This document shows, in pieces, positions 9,307-17,538 of a DNA stretch of 64,000 bases. Within the stretch, counting starts at the first letter, position 1, and each line of letters opens with the position of its first letter. Origin of the DNA: Pontibacter sp. FD36. Its GTDB lineage: Bacteria > Bacteroidota > Bacteroidia > Cytophagales > Hymenobacteraceae. The stretch is from contig NZ_JADPMP010000007.1 in NCBI RefSeq assembly GCF_015686655.1, positions 186,001 through 250,000 of the forward strand, in the 5' to 3' direction. The notes under the pieces were generated by a model that did not search any database, was not told where the DNA came from, and worked only from the letters and a program-made list of their open reading frames with translations. The position numbers and the translations under genes were made by a program.

Positions 9307-10869
9307 TTAGTACTTCTCTCGGATGATCTTGCTAAGTACAGCACTACGCAGCGCCTCTGCAGCCTCCAGTTCTTCCTGTTGCCAGGGGAGGGAGGTGAGC
9401 TGCACCGTCTGCTGGTAAAGCGCAAACGAGTTACGGGGATGGTAGCTTTTGCCGTCCGGTTCCATCCGGATAGCCTGATCAGGATTACCGCTCCAGTTGA
9501 CAGTTTGCAGCACCTCTCCCCGAAAGCAGAGAATATACTCGCCCTGGTCCGGATTAATGGCCAAAGCCAGCAATCCGCTTGCCGTGTCCTTATAATCTTT
9601 GCTATTGGGATAGACCTGGGGGAGCGAATTGGTTACGTATGTTTTATCGGAGCTGTTGCGTCGCAACCAGGAGGCCAGCTCTTTTATTTTCTGCACAGGT
9701 GGGGTTTGCCCCATGGTGTGTACATTGCCTTCATACAGTATAGCTGCGCCATCCAGTGACAACAGCTCCAGCAGGTTTGGCTGGCCCTGTAGCAGGGCAT
9801 CTGTAAAAAAGTCACTCTTAAAGAGCTGCTCCAGCATACCGGCATACTGTCCGCGCATGTGTGACTGTACGGACGCGCGCTGCTCTTTCTCATAGGCACC
9901 CAGGCGTACTGCCGCTATAGTCGACAATAGCTCCATGGCCGTGCGCTCCTGGTAGCTTGGGTATTTCGGGGTTTTGTGATGGCAGGAGATCAGGCCCCAC
10001 AGTTTGCCCTCCATAATAAGTGGTACTGACATGGAGGCCGAAATGCCCATATTGCCCATATACTCCAGGTGCACGCCCGCCACACTGCGCAGGTTGCAGC
10101 TGGTCAGATCCGTAAAGCGCCTGGTAATAGGGTTAAGGATAGGGTGGAGGCGAACAGGTGTATAGGCGCGTGCAGGTATAAGCCGGTAGGGGTTGCGGAA
10201 GTAGAGGTCGCGTGCCTGCTTGGGCACATCGGAAGCCGGAAACCGGAGCCCCAGCAAATCACTCATGTCTTCTGTTTTGGCCTGCCCGATCACGGTGCCA
10301 TTCCACATGTGGTCGAAGCGGTAGACCAGTACCCGGTCAAAGCCCGTAAAGTGCTTGAACTCGTCTGCCACCGCCTGCGCGATCGCCTCGGTCGTATCAG
10401 CCTGCTTGATACGCGATGTGATGTATTTGATCTGCTGGAAAAAGGCCAGAAAAGATTTGTCTTCTTCACTTTGCGCCGGCTCCATCTCCAGCAGGATCTG
10501 TTCTGCTTCCGGATGGGCAGTGACGGTGAAAACTTTGCTTTGCCCTGCTGTATTGAAAGTGAGAGACGAAGGGATGTCGACCTGCTCATGTTGAGAGGCC
10601 TGCTCACGTGTCAGTTTCAGTTGCAGGTCTTCGAGCTCTTTTTCTTGTACAAAGTCTGCCAGCGGCTTTTCAAGGATCGCATCGGGTGCAATTCCAAGCA
10701 GTTCTGTGCAGTTTTCGCTTACTTGCCTGATCCGGAGGGTCTTGTCCAGAACAAGCAGCAGGCCGTGCGGTTGTATCAGGTTGATCTGGTGAAGCGGAAT
10801 GCTGCCGCAGAATTCAGAATCATAATTTTTTTCACTGCCGGGTTGCAGCACAGGTGCTTTATTTTCCAT
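9307..10869 (-). CDS. Bacteriophytochrome photosensory module (PAS-GAF-PHY) without output domain
   Basis: 520 residues from the ATG at 10869, chosen over an ATG 15 codons upstream because the family begins near here. The PAS domain has C21 followed at the right spacing by PLHQINLIQPHG, matching the biliverdin-attachment Cys of bacteriophytochromes. The GAF domain has FPASDVPKQAR (PASDIP motif), a YRLI motif, HLEYMGNMG, and LWGLISCHH. The PHY tongue has a WSGNP motif and PRNSF (PRxSF). The protein ends soon after the PHY domain, so the usual C-terminal histidine kinase is missing. It reads as a light sensor that must signal through another protein; the kinase encoded 34 bases downstream is the obvious candidate. 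Confidence 0.87.
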   Translation of the reverse strand: MENKAPVLQPGSEKNYDSEFCGSIPLHQINLIQPHGLLLVLDKTLRIRQVSENCTELLGIAPDAILEKPLADFVQEKELEDLQLKLTREQASQHEQVDIPSSLTFNTAGQSKVFTVTAHPEAEQILLEMEPAQSEEDKSFLAFFQQIKYITSRIKQADTTEAIAQAVADEFKHFTGFDRVLVYRFDHMWNGTVIGQAKTEDMSDLLGLRFPASDVPKQARDLYFRNPYRLIPARAYTPVRLHPILNPITRRFTDLTSCNLRSVAGVHLEYMGNMGISASMSVPLIMEGKLWGLISCHHKTPKYPSYQERTAMELLSTIAAVRLGAYEKEQRASVQSHMRGQYAGMLEQLFKSDFFTDALLQGQPNLLELLSLDGAAILYEGNVHTMGQTPPVQKIKELASWLRRNSSDKTYVTNSLPQVYPNSKDYKDTASGLLALAINPDQGEYILCFRGEVLQTVNWSGNPDQAIRMEPDGKSYHPRNSFALYQQTVQLTSLPWQQEELEAAEALRSAVLSKIIREKY

Positions 10870-11104
10870 AGTATGCGAGGACTCTGCCAGGGGTAAAAAA
10901 GGGATACAGTACAATAAAAAAAGGTGAGCTGTATGTTTTTGGCAAAGTATATCAGGCTGTAATTTAAGTGTTTTTACCCTAAAAGCATGAAATAAAATAC
11001 TTTATTGGTGTGCAACAGGTGACCTTTCAGATTGTTTTGATGAGAATCGGTGCTCGGAAATCATCCTAAACGTTTCAGTATAAATACTGGTGCGGCCATA
11101 AAAG

Positions 11105-11842
11105 CTATTTTTTCTTTTCCAGAAGCAGGCGCACTGCTTTGTCCGGGCTTTTGACGCTGAAGGTCTGGGTAGCATAGCCTGCACTACTCACGAGCAAGGT
11201 ATAGCTGCCGGCATCCAGCGTAAGCCTGAAAAACCCTTGTTCGTCGCTGCTGGTCTGCCAGGGGCTGCCCTGTACCTGCACGGTTGCCTGCCTTATACCT
11301 TGGCCTCCTGTATCCAGTACCCGCCCTTGGAGACTGTACTCCGCCTGCGCTCTGCTGTTCTCCAGGTGGCTGTTGGCAGGAGGTGCCGGAATGTCCAGGA
11401 CAAGCGCAGCGTCTATTGTGCGGGCCAGCAGTTCCTCCGGACTAGGCGGCAGGATTTCGGCTGCCTGCATGGCTGCTTTTTCCTGAGCGGCTGTGCGGGT
11501 GTAATGGTAGAATAGAATAAGGCCAAGTGAACAGAACATCATCAGCAGGCCCAGGGCCACACGCCAGTCCGCGAGGCCGTGCAGGGCACGCGGGCGGTGC
11601 TTGCGTCGCAAGCGGGTGCGGACCCGCTGCCAAATGCGGTAGCGGGACTGTCGGGTACGGTCCCGGTCTGAAAGCGACATGCCTGTCAGTATGTCTTCGC
11701 ACATCTCACAATCGAGCAGGTGCTTCTCCAGTTCATAGTTGGTAGCCGGCGGCAGCGTGCCTTCCTCGTATTGCCGCAGCAGCTCAGTGGAGGGGTGTTC
11801 CTCCAGTCCCCATTCGCTTATCTGTATTTTATCGTTGCGCAT
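11105..11842 (-). CDS. Anti-sigma factor with carboxypeptidase-regulatory-like periplasmic domain
   Basis: The ATG at 11842 overlaps the end of the sigma-factor gene by 14 bases, which argues for coupled translation; an ATG four codons upstream is also possible. An N-terminal zinc-type anti-sigma motif HLLDCEMC (H41, C45, C48) is followed by a basic stretch, one transmembrane segment (about 94-113), and a periplasmic part ending in a beta-sandwich (about 165-245) with GRVLDTGGQGIRQATVQVQG and DEQGFFRLTLDAGSY. This matches the CarboxypepD_reg-like domain known from TonB-receptor N-termini. It probably holds the adjacent ECF sigma factor and senses an envelope signal. Confidence 0.8.
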   Translation of the reverse strand: MRNDKIQISEWGLEEHPSTELLRQYEEGTLPPATNYELEKHLLDCEMCEDILTGMSLSDRDRTRQSRYRIWQRVRTRLRRKHRPRALHGLADWRVALGLLMMFCSLGLILFYHYTRTAAQEKAAMQAAEILPPSPEELLARTIDAALVLDIPAPPANSHLENSRAQAEYSLQGRVLDTGGQGIRQATVQVQGSPWQTSSDEQGFFRLTLDAGSYTLLVSSAGYATQTFSVKSPDKAVRLLLEKKK

Positions 11843-12401
11843 GGTTTTTCTCAATGTAAATTCTAAGGTTACGGCGGCCGTTCTGTATGTAACTTTTTAC
11901 CTGCTTGAGGTCACAGCCCGTGATTTCCTCTATCTCGCGATAGCTCTTCTGTTGCAGGTAAAACAACTCGATGCAGGTGCGCTGCTCAGCAGGCAGGTGT
12001 ACCAGCCCGTGTTCGAGCGCCTGCCAGTCCAGTTCTGCTTGTGTGGCTTCGTCCTGTGGCAGGGTGTGGTGCTCGCGTGGCAGGGCCTGGCTTACTTTAT
12101 CTTTCAGTCGGCCTGTTCGCAGCAGTTGCAGGCAGTGGTTTTTGGTGAGCGAGTGCAGCCACGATTTGAAGTTACTTACCTCATGCCGTTTCAGTGCCAC
12201 AATTAGTTGCTCGAACACCTGCATCGTGGCGTCTTTACTTTCTTCTTCATCCTCCAGGTAACGCAGGCAGATCAGGTATACCATCTCGGTGTGCCGCTCA
12301 AAAAGTTTCCCGATCACGTCCAGGTCACCGGAACGGCGATACTGCCGCACCAGCTCCAGGTCATCAGTGGAACGCGATTTTGAGAAGAACTTTAAAAACA
12401 T
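11829..12401 (-). CDS. ECF RNA polymerase sigma factor
   Basis: 190 residues with two sigma-70 regions. Region 2 includes YLICLRYLEDEEESKDATMQVFEQL, written here as its ends YLICLRYL and ATMQVFEQL, and FKSWLHSLTKNH. Region 4 is LPAEQRTCIELFYLQQKSY followed by the helix-turn-helix EIEEITGCDLKQVKSYIQ. There is no region 1.1 or 3, as in the ECF group. The anti-sigma gene overlaps its stop codon, so the two form a classical sigma/anti-sigma operon. The target promoters cannot be told from the window. Confidence 0.9.
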   Translation of the reverse strand: MFLKFFSKSRSTDDLELVRQYRRSGDLDVIGKLFERHTEMVYLICLRYLEDEEESKDATMQVFEQLIVALKRHEVSNFKSWLHSLTKNHCLQLLRTGRLKDKVSQALPREHHTLPQDEATQAELDWQALEHGLVHLPAEQRTCIELFYLQQKSYREIEEITGCDLKQVKSYIQNGRRNLRIYIEKNHAQR

Positions 12402-12478
12402 AAGCGATGCTGTGTTAAAGTATATTCAATAAAATAAATATAGTTGAATGTACCATGCTTCTATTGAAATGAATTTAT

Positions 12479-12514
12479 AAAATCCCTGCTGCCCCATAGA
12501 GCAGCAGGGATTTT
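12479..12514 (-). terminator. Terminator after exbD-like gene
   Basis: A perfect 14-bp inverted repeat (AAAATCCCTGCTGC / GCAGCAGGGATTTT) with an 8-base loop, 3 bases past the stop of the ExbD gene. The AAAA/TTTT flanks make it usable in either direction. It separates exbD from the sigma operon. Confidence 0.85.
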
Positions 12515-12516
12515 GC

Positions 12517-13020
12517 TTATCGGGAGGCCAATAAGGCCTTGTCTTCTTCCTGTAACTCCACCAAGGCATATTTGCGGGTGTCGGTTATTTTGAGCTCGTC
12601 CAGCACATCCACCATATTTTTAAAGCGGGAGCTTTCCGTTGCTTTCACCAGCACCACCATGTTGGGGTTACTTTTTACCTGCTCGGCCAGCAGCACCTGC
12701 CGGATTCCGGTAGCTGAAAAGTCTGTCTGCTTTACCTCTGGCTCATCACCAGGGAAGCCAAAGAAGTAGTATACCTTGTCTGCTTCATCGAGCACAATGT
12801 TCAGTGCGTTTTTGCCAGGTATAGGTGTGTTAGGGCCAGTTGTGACAGGCATGTTGATCTCCATGGTCTGGAGCCTGGCAAATGTGGTCGTGAGCATAAA
12901 GAATGTCAGCAGCAGAAAGGCCAGGTCCACCATGGGGGTCATATCCAGGTGAAAGCCATTGTTGCGTGCACGTTTTCTGTTGCCTTTTGCCGGGTTTTGT
13001 TTTTCCTGTACCTGTGCCAT
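12517..13020 (-). CDS. ExbD/TolR-family biopolymer transport protein
   Basis: 167 residues from the ATG at 13020, which begins MAQVQEKQNP. The upstream open frame has no plausible leader. A cytosolic basic tail is followed by DMTPMVDLAFLLLTFFML: one transmembrane helix with the membrane Asp (VDLAF) that carries protons in ExbD/TolR/MotB proteins. The periplasmic domain follows (about 65-165) with the KVYYFFG and VVLVKATES segments. ExbD works with ExbB and TonB to energise outer-membrane receptors. No exbB or tonB is adjacent, so this copy must pair with subunits encoded elsewhere. Confidence 0.87.
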   Translation of the reverse strand: MAQVQEKQNPAKGNRKRARNNGFHLDMTPMVDLAFLLLTFFMLTTTFARLQTMEINMPVTTGPNTPIPGKNALNIVLDEADKVYYFFGFPGDEPEVKQTDFSATGIRQVLLAEQVKSNPNMVVLVKATESSRFKNMVDVLDELKITDTRKYALVELQEEDKALLASR

Positions 13021-13188
13021 GATCTTGTCCTTTCCGTTTGTGGTTGTGGATGCGGGCAGGCCTTCTGCCGCATTTGTATAGTAGATGAACCGAGGCCCTG
13101 GATTCCACACGGAGACTCAATTTATTTCACAAAAAAATTCACAGCAGTTGCCTTCTGTCGTAAGCAGTGGTAAACATAAATCAGCGCT

Positions 13189-14211
13189 ATGATCGATCGA
13201 CAGGTATACCGCATGTCGCGGGCTGGCTCCATCCGCAACCTCGAGCTACGCCATGAGTCGCTTGAATCACCTGCCCACGATGAGGTATGCGTGCAGGTGC
13301 GTGCCATTGGACTCAACTTTGCCGATGTCTTTGCCATGCAGGGCCTTTACAGTGCCACCCCCAGCGGTTCGTTTATACCTGGGCTGGAGTTTGCGGGCGA
13401 AATTGTAGCTGTGGGCGAGGAGGCGGGCGACTGGCAGATCGGGGACCGGGTGATGGGAGTGACCAGGTTTGGAGGCTACGTCTCGCACATCAACAGCCAC
13501 CACCGCTATGTGCTGCCATTGCCCGATAGCTGGAGCTTTGAGGAGGGAGCCGGTTTTCTGGTACAGGGACTTACGGCCTATTATGCCCTTACCGAACTTG
13601 GCAACCTGAAGCCAGGTATGAATGTGCTGATTCACAGTGCAGCGGGCGGGGTAGGTATACTGGCTAACCGCATCTGTCAGAAAATAGGTGCCTATACCAT
13701 TGGTACGGTGGGGCAGCCAGGCAAAGTGGAGTTTTTGCGCAAGCACGAGCACTACGGGGATGTGATCCTGCGGGACAGGGATTTCTATGACAAGCTGATG
13801 CACAGTCTCGATGGTCGCCCCCTGCAACTGATAATGGAATGCATCGGCGGACGCATATTGGAGTTAGGCTGGAAGGCGCTGGCACCGATGGGACGCATGG
13901 TGGTGTATGGCAATGCCTCGTTCAGCAGCCATGGCAGCAAACCGAACTATCCGCGCCTGATCTGGAAGTACCTGCGCCGTCCGAAAATAGATCCCCTCAA
14001 GCTGCCAACCGAAAACAAATCCCTCATGGGTTTTAACCTGATCTACCTGTACGAGCAGACGGATATGATGCATGAATTACTGCAGGGGCTGCAGCAACTC
14101 CAGCTTGCGCCCCAGCACGTGGGTCATGTGTATGCCTTCGACGAAATGCACGAGGCCATCCGGCTGTTTCAGCAGGGCAGGTCAGTAGGCAAAGTAGTCG
14201 TGGCGGTGTGA
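13189..14211 (+). CDS. Zinc-independent MDR-family quinone oxidoreductase/dehydrogenase
   Basis: 340 residues of the medium-chain dehydrogenase/reductase family, nearest in style to quinone oxidoreductase and VAT-1-like proteins. Visible are the GroES-like N-terminal part (GLNFADVFAMQGLY, FIPGLEFAGEIVAVG), GDRVMGV, and the nucleotide-binding motif SAAGGVGIL (about 147-155) for NADPH. No set of zinc-binding Cys is present. The substrate cannot be inferred. It is divergent from exbD with 168 bases between. The operator of the next gene begins only about 10 bases past this stop. Confidence 0.82.
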   Translation: MIDRQVYRMSRAGSIRNLELRHESLESPAHDEVCVQVRAIGLNFADVFAMQGLYSATPSGSFIPGLEFAGEIVAVGEEAGDWQIGDRVMGVTRFGGYVSHINSHHRYVLPLPDSWSFEEGAGFLVQGLTAYYALTELGNLKPGMNVLIHSAAGGVGILANRICQKIGAYTIGTVGQPGKVEFLRKHEHYGDVILRDRDFYDKLMHSLDGRPLQLIMECIGGRILELGWKALAPMGRMVVYGNASFSSHGSKPNYPRLIWKYLRRPKIDPLKLPTENKSLMGFNLIYLYEQTDMMHELLQGLQQLQLAPQHVGHVYAFDEMHEAIRLFQQGRSVGKVVVAV

Positions 14212-14216
14212 GGGTG

Positions 14217-14268
14217 AAAATACCCACTTTTGGGTATTGGGTGACTGGAAATTAATGTGTTACCTTTG
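14217..14268 (+). promoter_or_regulatory. Promoter with TAnnTTTG -7 box and palindromic operator
   Basis: AAAA followed by TACCCACTTTTGGGTA (14221-14236), then a 24-base spacer, then TACCTTTG (14261-14268), a fit to the TAnnTTTG -7 box. The gene starts at 14320. The arms TACCCA and TGGGTA and the 4-base centre length are identical to the site at 988-1003. A transcript hairpin ending the upstream gene is an alternative, but no T-run follows. Confidence 0.6.
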
Positions 14269-14319
14269 AAGCATACCTGTCAGAAAGAGTGAATCTTTAA
14301 CCATCAAAGGGCCTCCTGT

Positions 14320-15012
14320 ATGAATATCCCTGAAGCCATCAAAATGACACTTCGCTTTCAGCAGGTGCCCATGACCGCGCATCAAATCGCCTATTTTATT
14401 TGCTTCAACCATTTACTGCAGTCTGCTTCCAGCCTGGAGGCCATGGTGCATGCCGTAGAGGAGGCCGTGTTTCAGAACCCTGCTTATTTTTACGTAACGG
14501 ATGACCTGGTGCACATGAGCAAGTGGCAGGAGCCGGAACAGCAGGTAGTGGAGCATGTCTTTGGTACCGTGCAGCAGGCGATTCACCTTTTGAACGAACT
14601 AAGCCATACCTCTGAAAGTGGCAGTAACATTGTACTGGCGCTTCTGCTGTATAAGCGCCTGTCAGACATCAGACGCAGCCAGCAATTGGGTGCGCCCATC
14701 GTGCCGGATCTCTGGAAATTTGACCGCGTAGCCGCCGATACCATCCTGCCGGAGCTTTCAGCTAGGGTATACGAGGTAATGGACTACATCGAGCGCACCG
14801 ACGACCGGCTGGACAACGCTTTCCTTTTTGGCAAAGAGGAGCTCAATCACATGAACGAGCCAGGGCAGCTGAAGAAACTGCAGGAAGTCATGCGACTGCT
14901 GGCGACATTGCAGCTCGATGAAGAGCATGTTCCCACACCTCTTTTCCAGGCCATTTTCAGCCACTTGTTCTGGCGCAATATCAAACACACCTCCAAAGTA
15001 CTGCTCGGATAA
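14320..15012 (+). CDS. Unknown protein with HARE-HTH-like N-terminus and possible HsdM-N-like part
   Basis: 230 residues, no signal peptide. Residues 1-68 follow the HARE-HTH (winged-helix) pattern: a first helix, VPMTAHQIAYFI, a central helix SLEAMVHAVEEAV, then FQNPAYFYVTDDLVHM. HARE-HTH domains occur in restriction enzymes, RNA polymerase delta and chromatin proteins. Residues about 100-225 recall the helical N-terminal domain of type I methyltransferase HsdM: LALLLYKRLSDIRR (compare LLFFKRISDVYDEE in this window), then a late helical region. No methyltransferase motif follows. This second similarity is weak and read by eye. It is preceded by a palindrome-controlled promoter. Confidence 0.5.
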   Translation: MNIPEAIKMTLRFQQVPMTAHQIAYFICFNHLLQSASSLEAMVHAVEEAVFQNPAYFYVTDDLVHMSKWQEPEQQVVEHVFGTVQQAIHLLNELSHTSESGSNIVLALLLYKRLSDIRRSQQLGAPIVPDLWKFDRVAADTILPELSARVYEVMDYIERTDDRLDNAFLFGKEELNHMNEPGQLKKLQEVMRLLATLQLDEEHVPTPLFQAIFSHLFWRNIKHTSKVLLG

Positions 15013-15014
15013 GC

Positions 15015-15278
15015 CTATCGCTCTATGCTGCTACGTGATCTGTACAGTTTGCGGGCTGCGACCTTTCTGCGCTTGTAATAGCTGCTGAGCTGGCTCAGTC
15101 TGCCTGTATGCAATTGTTCCGCTCGCTTCGGTGAGTGCGGGATATGACAAACAGGGCAGACAGGCTCCTCGAGTTGTCCCTGCAATTCTTCTATGGCGTC
15201 TTCTACCTGGCGCAAATAGGCTACTATGGCCAGTGTGCCCAAGAGGCCAACCAGCGTAAGGATAGTACTGATGATCAT
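15015..15278 (-). CDS. Small membrane-anchored protein with CPVC motif
   Basis: 87 residues. The N-terminal transmembrane helix (MIISTILTLVGLLGTLAIVAY, residues 1-21) is followed by a short acidic helix, the pair CPVC (about residues 41-44) and a basic tail ending RSRSSIER. The single CxxC could be half of a zinc site formed in a dimer. It is convergent with the preceding gene, with 2 bases between stops. Function unknown. Confidence 0.6.
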   Translation of the reverse strand: MIISTILTLVGLLGTLAIVAYLRQVEDAIEELQGQLEEPVCPVCHIPHSPKRAEQLHTGRLSQLSSYYKRRKVAARKLYRSRSSIER

Positions 15279-15526
15279 GGTAATCGAAACTTTGGCTAAA
15301 AGTTGAAATTAGAAGTAATCAAAAGCTGGATAGCGCAGCCAGATGATTATGAATGCACTATATCCGAAAATTTGATTTCTTTAATTAAGGCGATTCCTTC
15401 AAGAAATTAAAGCCTCCAGCTATATGATCTTGAACTTCCATAAAGAATCATCGATAGATGCCATACGCATACCGCTTTTGGTGAAGGCAACTACAAGCTA
15501 TTCTGGTTTTGGTTCTAAATGAATTT

Positions 15527-15542
15527 ATCGTAATATTGCGAT
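15527..15542. promoter_or_regulatory. ArsR-like operator upstream of acr3
   Basis: An imperfect palindrome, ATCGTAATATTGCGAT, with its 3' end 30 bases before the acr3 ATG. Its arms ATCG/CGAT around an AT-rich centre resemble ArsR/SmtB-family operators in front of arsenic genes. No arsR gene is present in the window, so the repressor would act in trans. Confidence 0.5.
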
Positions 15543-15572
15543 GTGAATAACAGATACTAAATCGGCTGTACC

Positions 15573-16616
15573 ATGGCGCAAGCAACAAAACAACCCAAAA
15601 AGCAGATTGCCTTTTTTGAGAAATACCTTACCATCTGGGTGATACTCTGTATCGTAGGAGGGACGCTGATCGGCTACCTGGCCGGTGACCAGATGGAGGT
15701 GCTCAGTCGCATGGAGGTATACCAGGTGAACATTCCGATTGCCATCCTGATCTGGCTGATGATCTACCCGATGATGCTGCAGATCGATTTTACGAGCCTC
15801 AAGCGCATCGGGCGCAAACCAACAGGCATTGTGCTCACTGTAGTCATGAATTGGCTGATCAAACCTTTTACCATGGCCTTCTTCGCCTGGCTATTCTTTT
15901 CCAATCTTTATTCCGCCTTCATTACGCCTGAGTTGGCCGGGGAGTACATTGCCGGGGCCATTATTCTGGGTGCTGCGCCCTGTACGGCTATGGTGTTTGT
16001 GTGGTCCTACCTGAGCGATGGCGACCCGAACTATACCCTGATGCAGGTATCGGTCAACGACCTGATCATCCTGGTAGCTTTTGTGCCGATCGTGGGGCTG
16101 CTGCTGGGCATCACCAACGTAACTGTGCCTTACGACACACTGTTTCTGAGTATCATCATTTACGTAGTAGTGCCGCTGGTCGCAGGTTTTCTGACGAGCC
16201 GCACCCTGATCAAATCGAAAGGGGAGGCCTGGTTTACACGGGAATTTCTGCCCCGCCTTAAGCCCATGAGCGTGCTCGCGCTGTTGCTCACGCTGATCCT
16301 GCTTTTTGCTTTTCAGGGAGTCAACCTTCTTAATAATCCGCTCATCATTGTTTTCATCGCCATCCCGCTGATCCTGCAGACCTATTTCGTGTTTTTCCTG
16401 ACCTGGTACAGCGGTCGCAAATTAAAGCTGGTCCATGCCGTGTGTGCACCAGCTGCTATGATCGGAGCCAGCAATTTTTTTGAATTAGCCGTAGCGGTAG
16501 CCATCGCCCTCTTCGGTCTGGATAGTCCAGCGGCGCTTGTGTGCGTGGTAGGGGTGCTGGTAGAGGTGCCGGTGATGCTCTCGCTGGTAGCTTTTGCGAA
16601 TAAGAACAAGTACTAG
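15573..16616 (+). CDS. acr3: ACR3-family arsenite efflux transporter
   Basis: 347 residues and about ten hydrophobic helices, the usual size for ACR3. The family hallmark GAAPCTAMVFVWSYL contains the conserved Cys needed for arsenite transport. N-terminal FEKYLTIWVILCIVGG and the late region HAVCAPAAMIGASNFFELAVA also fit. It exports As(III) across the inner membrane using the proton motive force. It stands alone, without arsR or arsC neighbours, behind an ArsR-like operator. Confidence 0.93.
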   Translation: MAQATKQPKKQIAFFEKYLTIWVILCIVGGTLIGYLAGDQMEVLSRMEVYQVNIPIAILIWLMIYPMMLQIDFTSLKRIGRKPTGIVLTVVMNWLIKPFTMAFFAWLFFSNLYSAFITPELAGEYIAGAIILGAAPCTAMVFVWSYLSDGDPNYTLMQVSVNDLIILVAFVPIVGLLLGITNVTVPYDTLFLSIIIYVVVPLVAGFLTSRTLIKSKGEAWFTREFLPRLKPMSVLALLLTLILLFAFQGVNLLNNPLIIVFIAIPLILQTYFVFFLTWYSGRKLKLVHAVCAPAAMIGASNFFELAVAVAIALFGLDSPAALVCVVGVLVEVPVMLSLVAFANKNKY

Positions 16617-16802
16617 CAGTCCTGTATACGTGGTTTCGTGCACCGATTGAGAAGCTTTGTGGGGAGGGGTGCTAGAAGGTTTGGTTCACAGGCAGAATTG
16701 AAAGTGCGAATCCCCAAAAAAATTGTATTGGAAATCTTCCATTCAGCGTGCAATAAGTTGTGTTAGATGCTATATATTAGCACCTTCACTCAAGCACTAT
16801 TT

Positions 16803-17489
16803 ATGAAACAACTTTACACCCTGCTTCTTGCCGGGCTATCTTTGACGAGCTGTGTCAGCACAAGCAAATATGCCCAGTTTGTAGAACAAAAGCCAAAGAC
16901 CGAGCGCCCGGAGCAAGTACAGCAGAGCGACTGGCTGATCGTGCAGGCTCCTCCCGCTGCCCAGAAAAGCAATTATTTAAAACTGGAGAATTCGTTTATA
17001 CCTGCCATAGTCTACTGGGGCTGGAACTCCACTATATCCTGCGAGCTGGACCCAGGCAGCACAGCGGTTCATGTACAAAGGGGTATGCACCAGGCAGCCC
17101 AGAAGCTTAACCTACAGCATGTCCTTGGAGATCGTCAGCTGGTGGTGGAGCTGCAACAGCTACCTGGCCAGTTCCTGTACGAGAACAAGGGCAGTACGGT
17201 GTTTTTGCTGTTCATGCACATGACCAGCGCACAGGAAGTGATCACACCTCGTCCGACTAATCTGATCGTGCGTTATTATCTGAAGGAGCATGGAGAAGTG
17301 ATTGCCTCAGGTGAGAGCATAGTGCCAAACGAGGAGCAGCCCATCCGCAATCTCTGGAAATCAACTAAAAAGTTTACCTGGATGCACCTGGACCTGCTGG
17401 AGTCTGAATCAGAGCGTATGGGCATGGCAGCACTCACCTCTATTGCAAAAGAGCTGGAAGCCTTCCCGTATCAGACTGCAGCGGAATAG
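16803..17489 (+). CDS. Lipoprotein of unknown function
   Basis: 228 residues from the ATG at 16803, chosen because it starts MKQLYTLLLAGLSLTSC, a clear lipobox signal; the open frame begins 12 codons earlier. The mature part has no recognised catalytic motif. Visible stretches are YWGWNSTISCELDPG, QLVVELQQLPGQFLYENKG and VIASGESIVPNEEQ. Length and pattern suggest a mixed alpha/beta periplasmic domain. It is probably monocistronic. Function unknown. Confidence 0.65.
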   Translation: MKQLYTLLLAGLSLTSCVSTSKYAQFVEQKPKTERPEQVQQSDWLIVQAPPAAQKSNYLKLENSFIPAIVYWGWNSTISCELDPGSTAVHVQRGMHQAAQKLNLQHVLGDRQLVVELQQLPGQFLYENKGSTVFLLFMHMTSAQEVITPRPTNLIVRYYLKEHGEVIASGESIVPNEEQPIRNLWKSTKKFTWMHLDLLESESERMGMAALTSIAKELEAFPYQTAAE

Positions 17490-17538
17490 GCACACAAGCG
17501 CTGTTTGAAAAGGGAGCGGTAGATTGCCTGCCCGAGGC

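Noticed and set aside
10069..10896. 275-codon plus-strand frame over the phytochrome gene
   Set aside because: Antisense to conserved PAS/GAF motifs; no recognisable domain.
13021..13110. Longer N-terminus for the ExbD gene
   Set aside because: The extra 30 residues are not leader-like, and ExbD proteins begin a short way before the DMTPMVDLAF helix.
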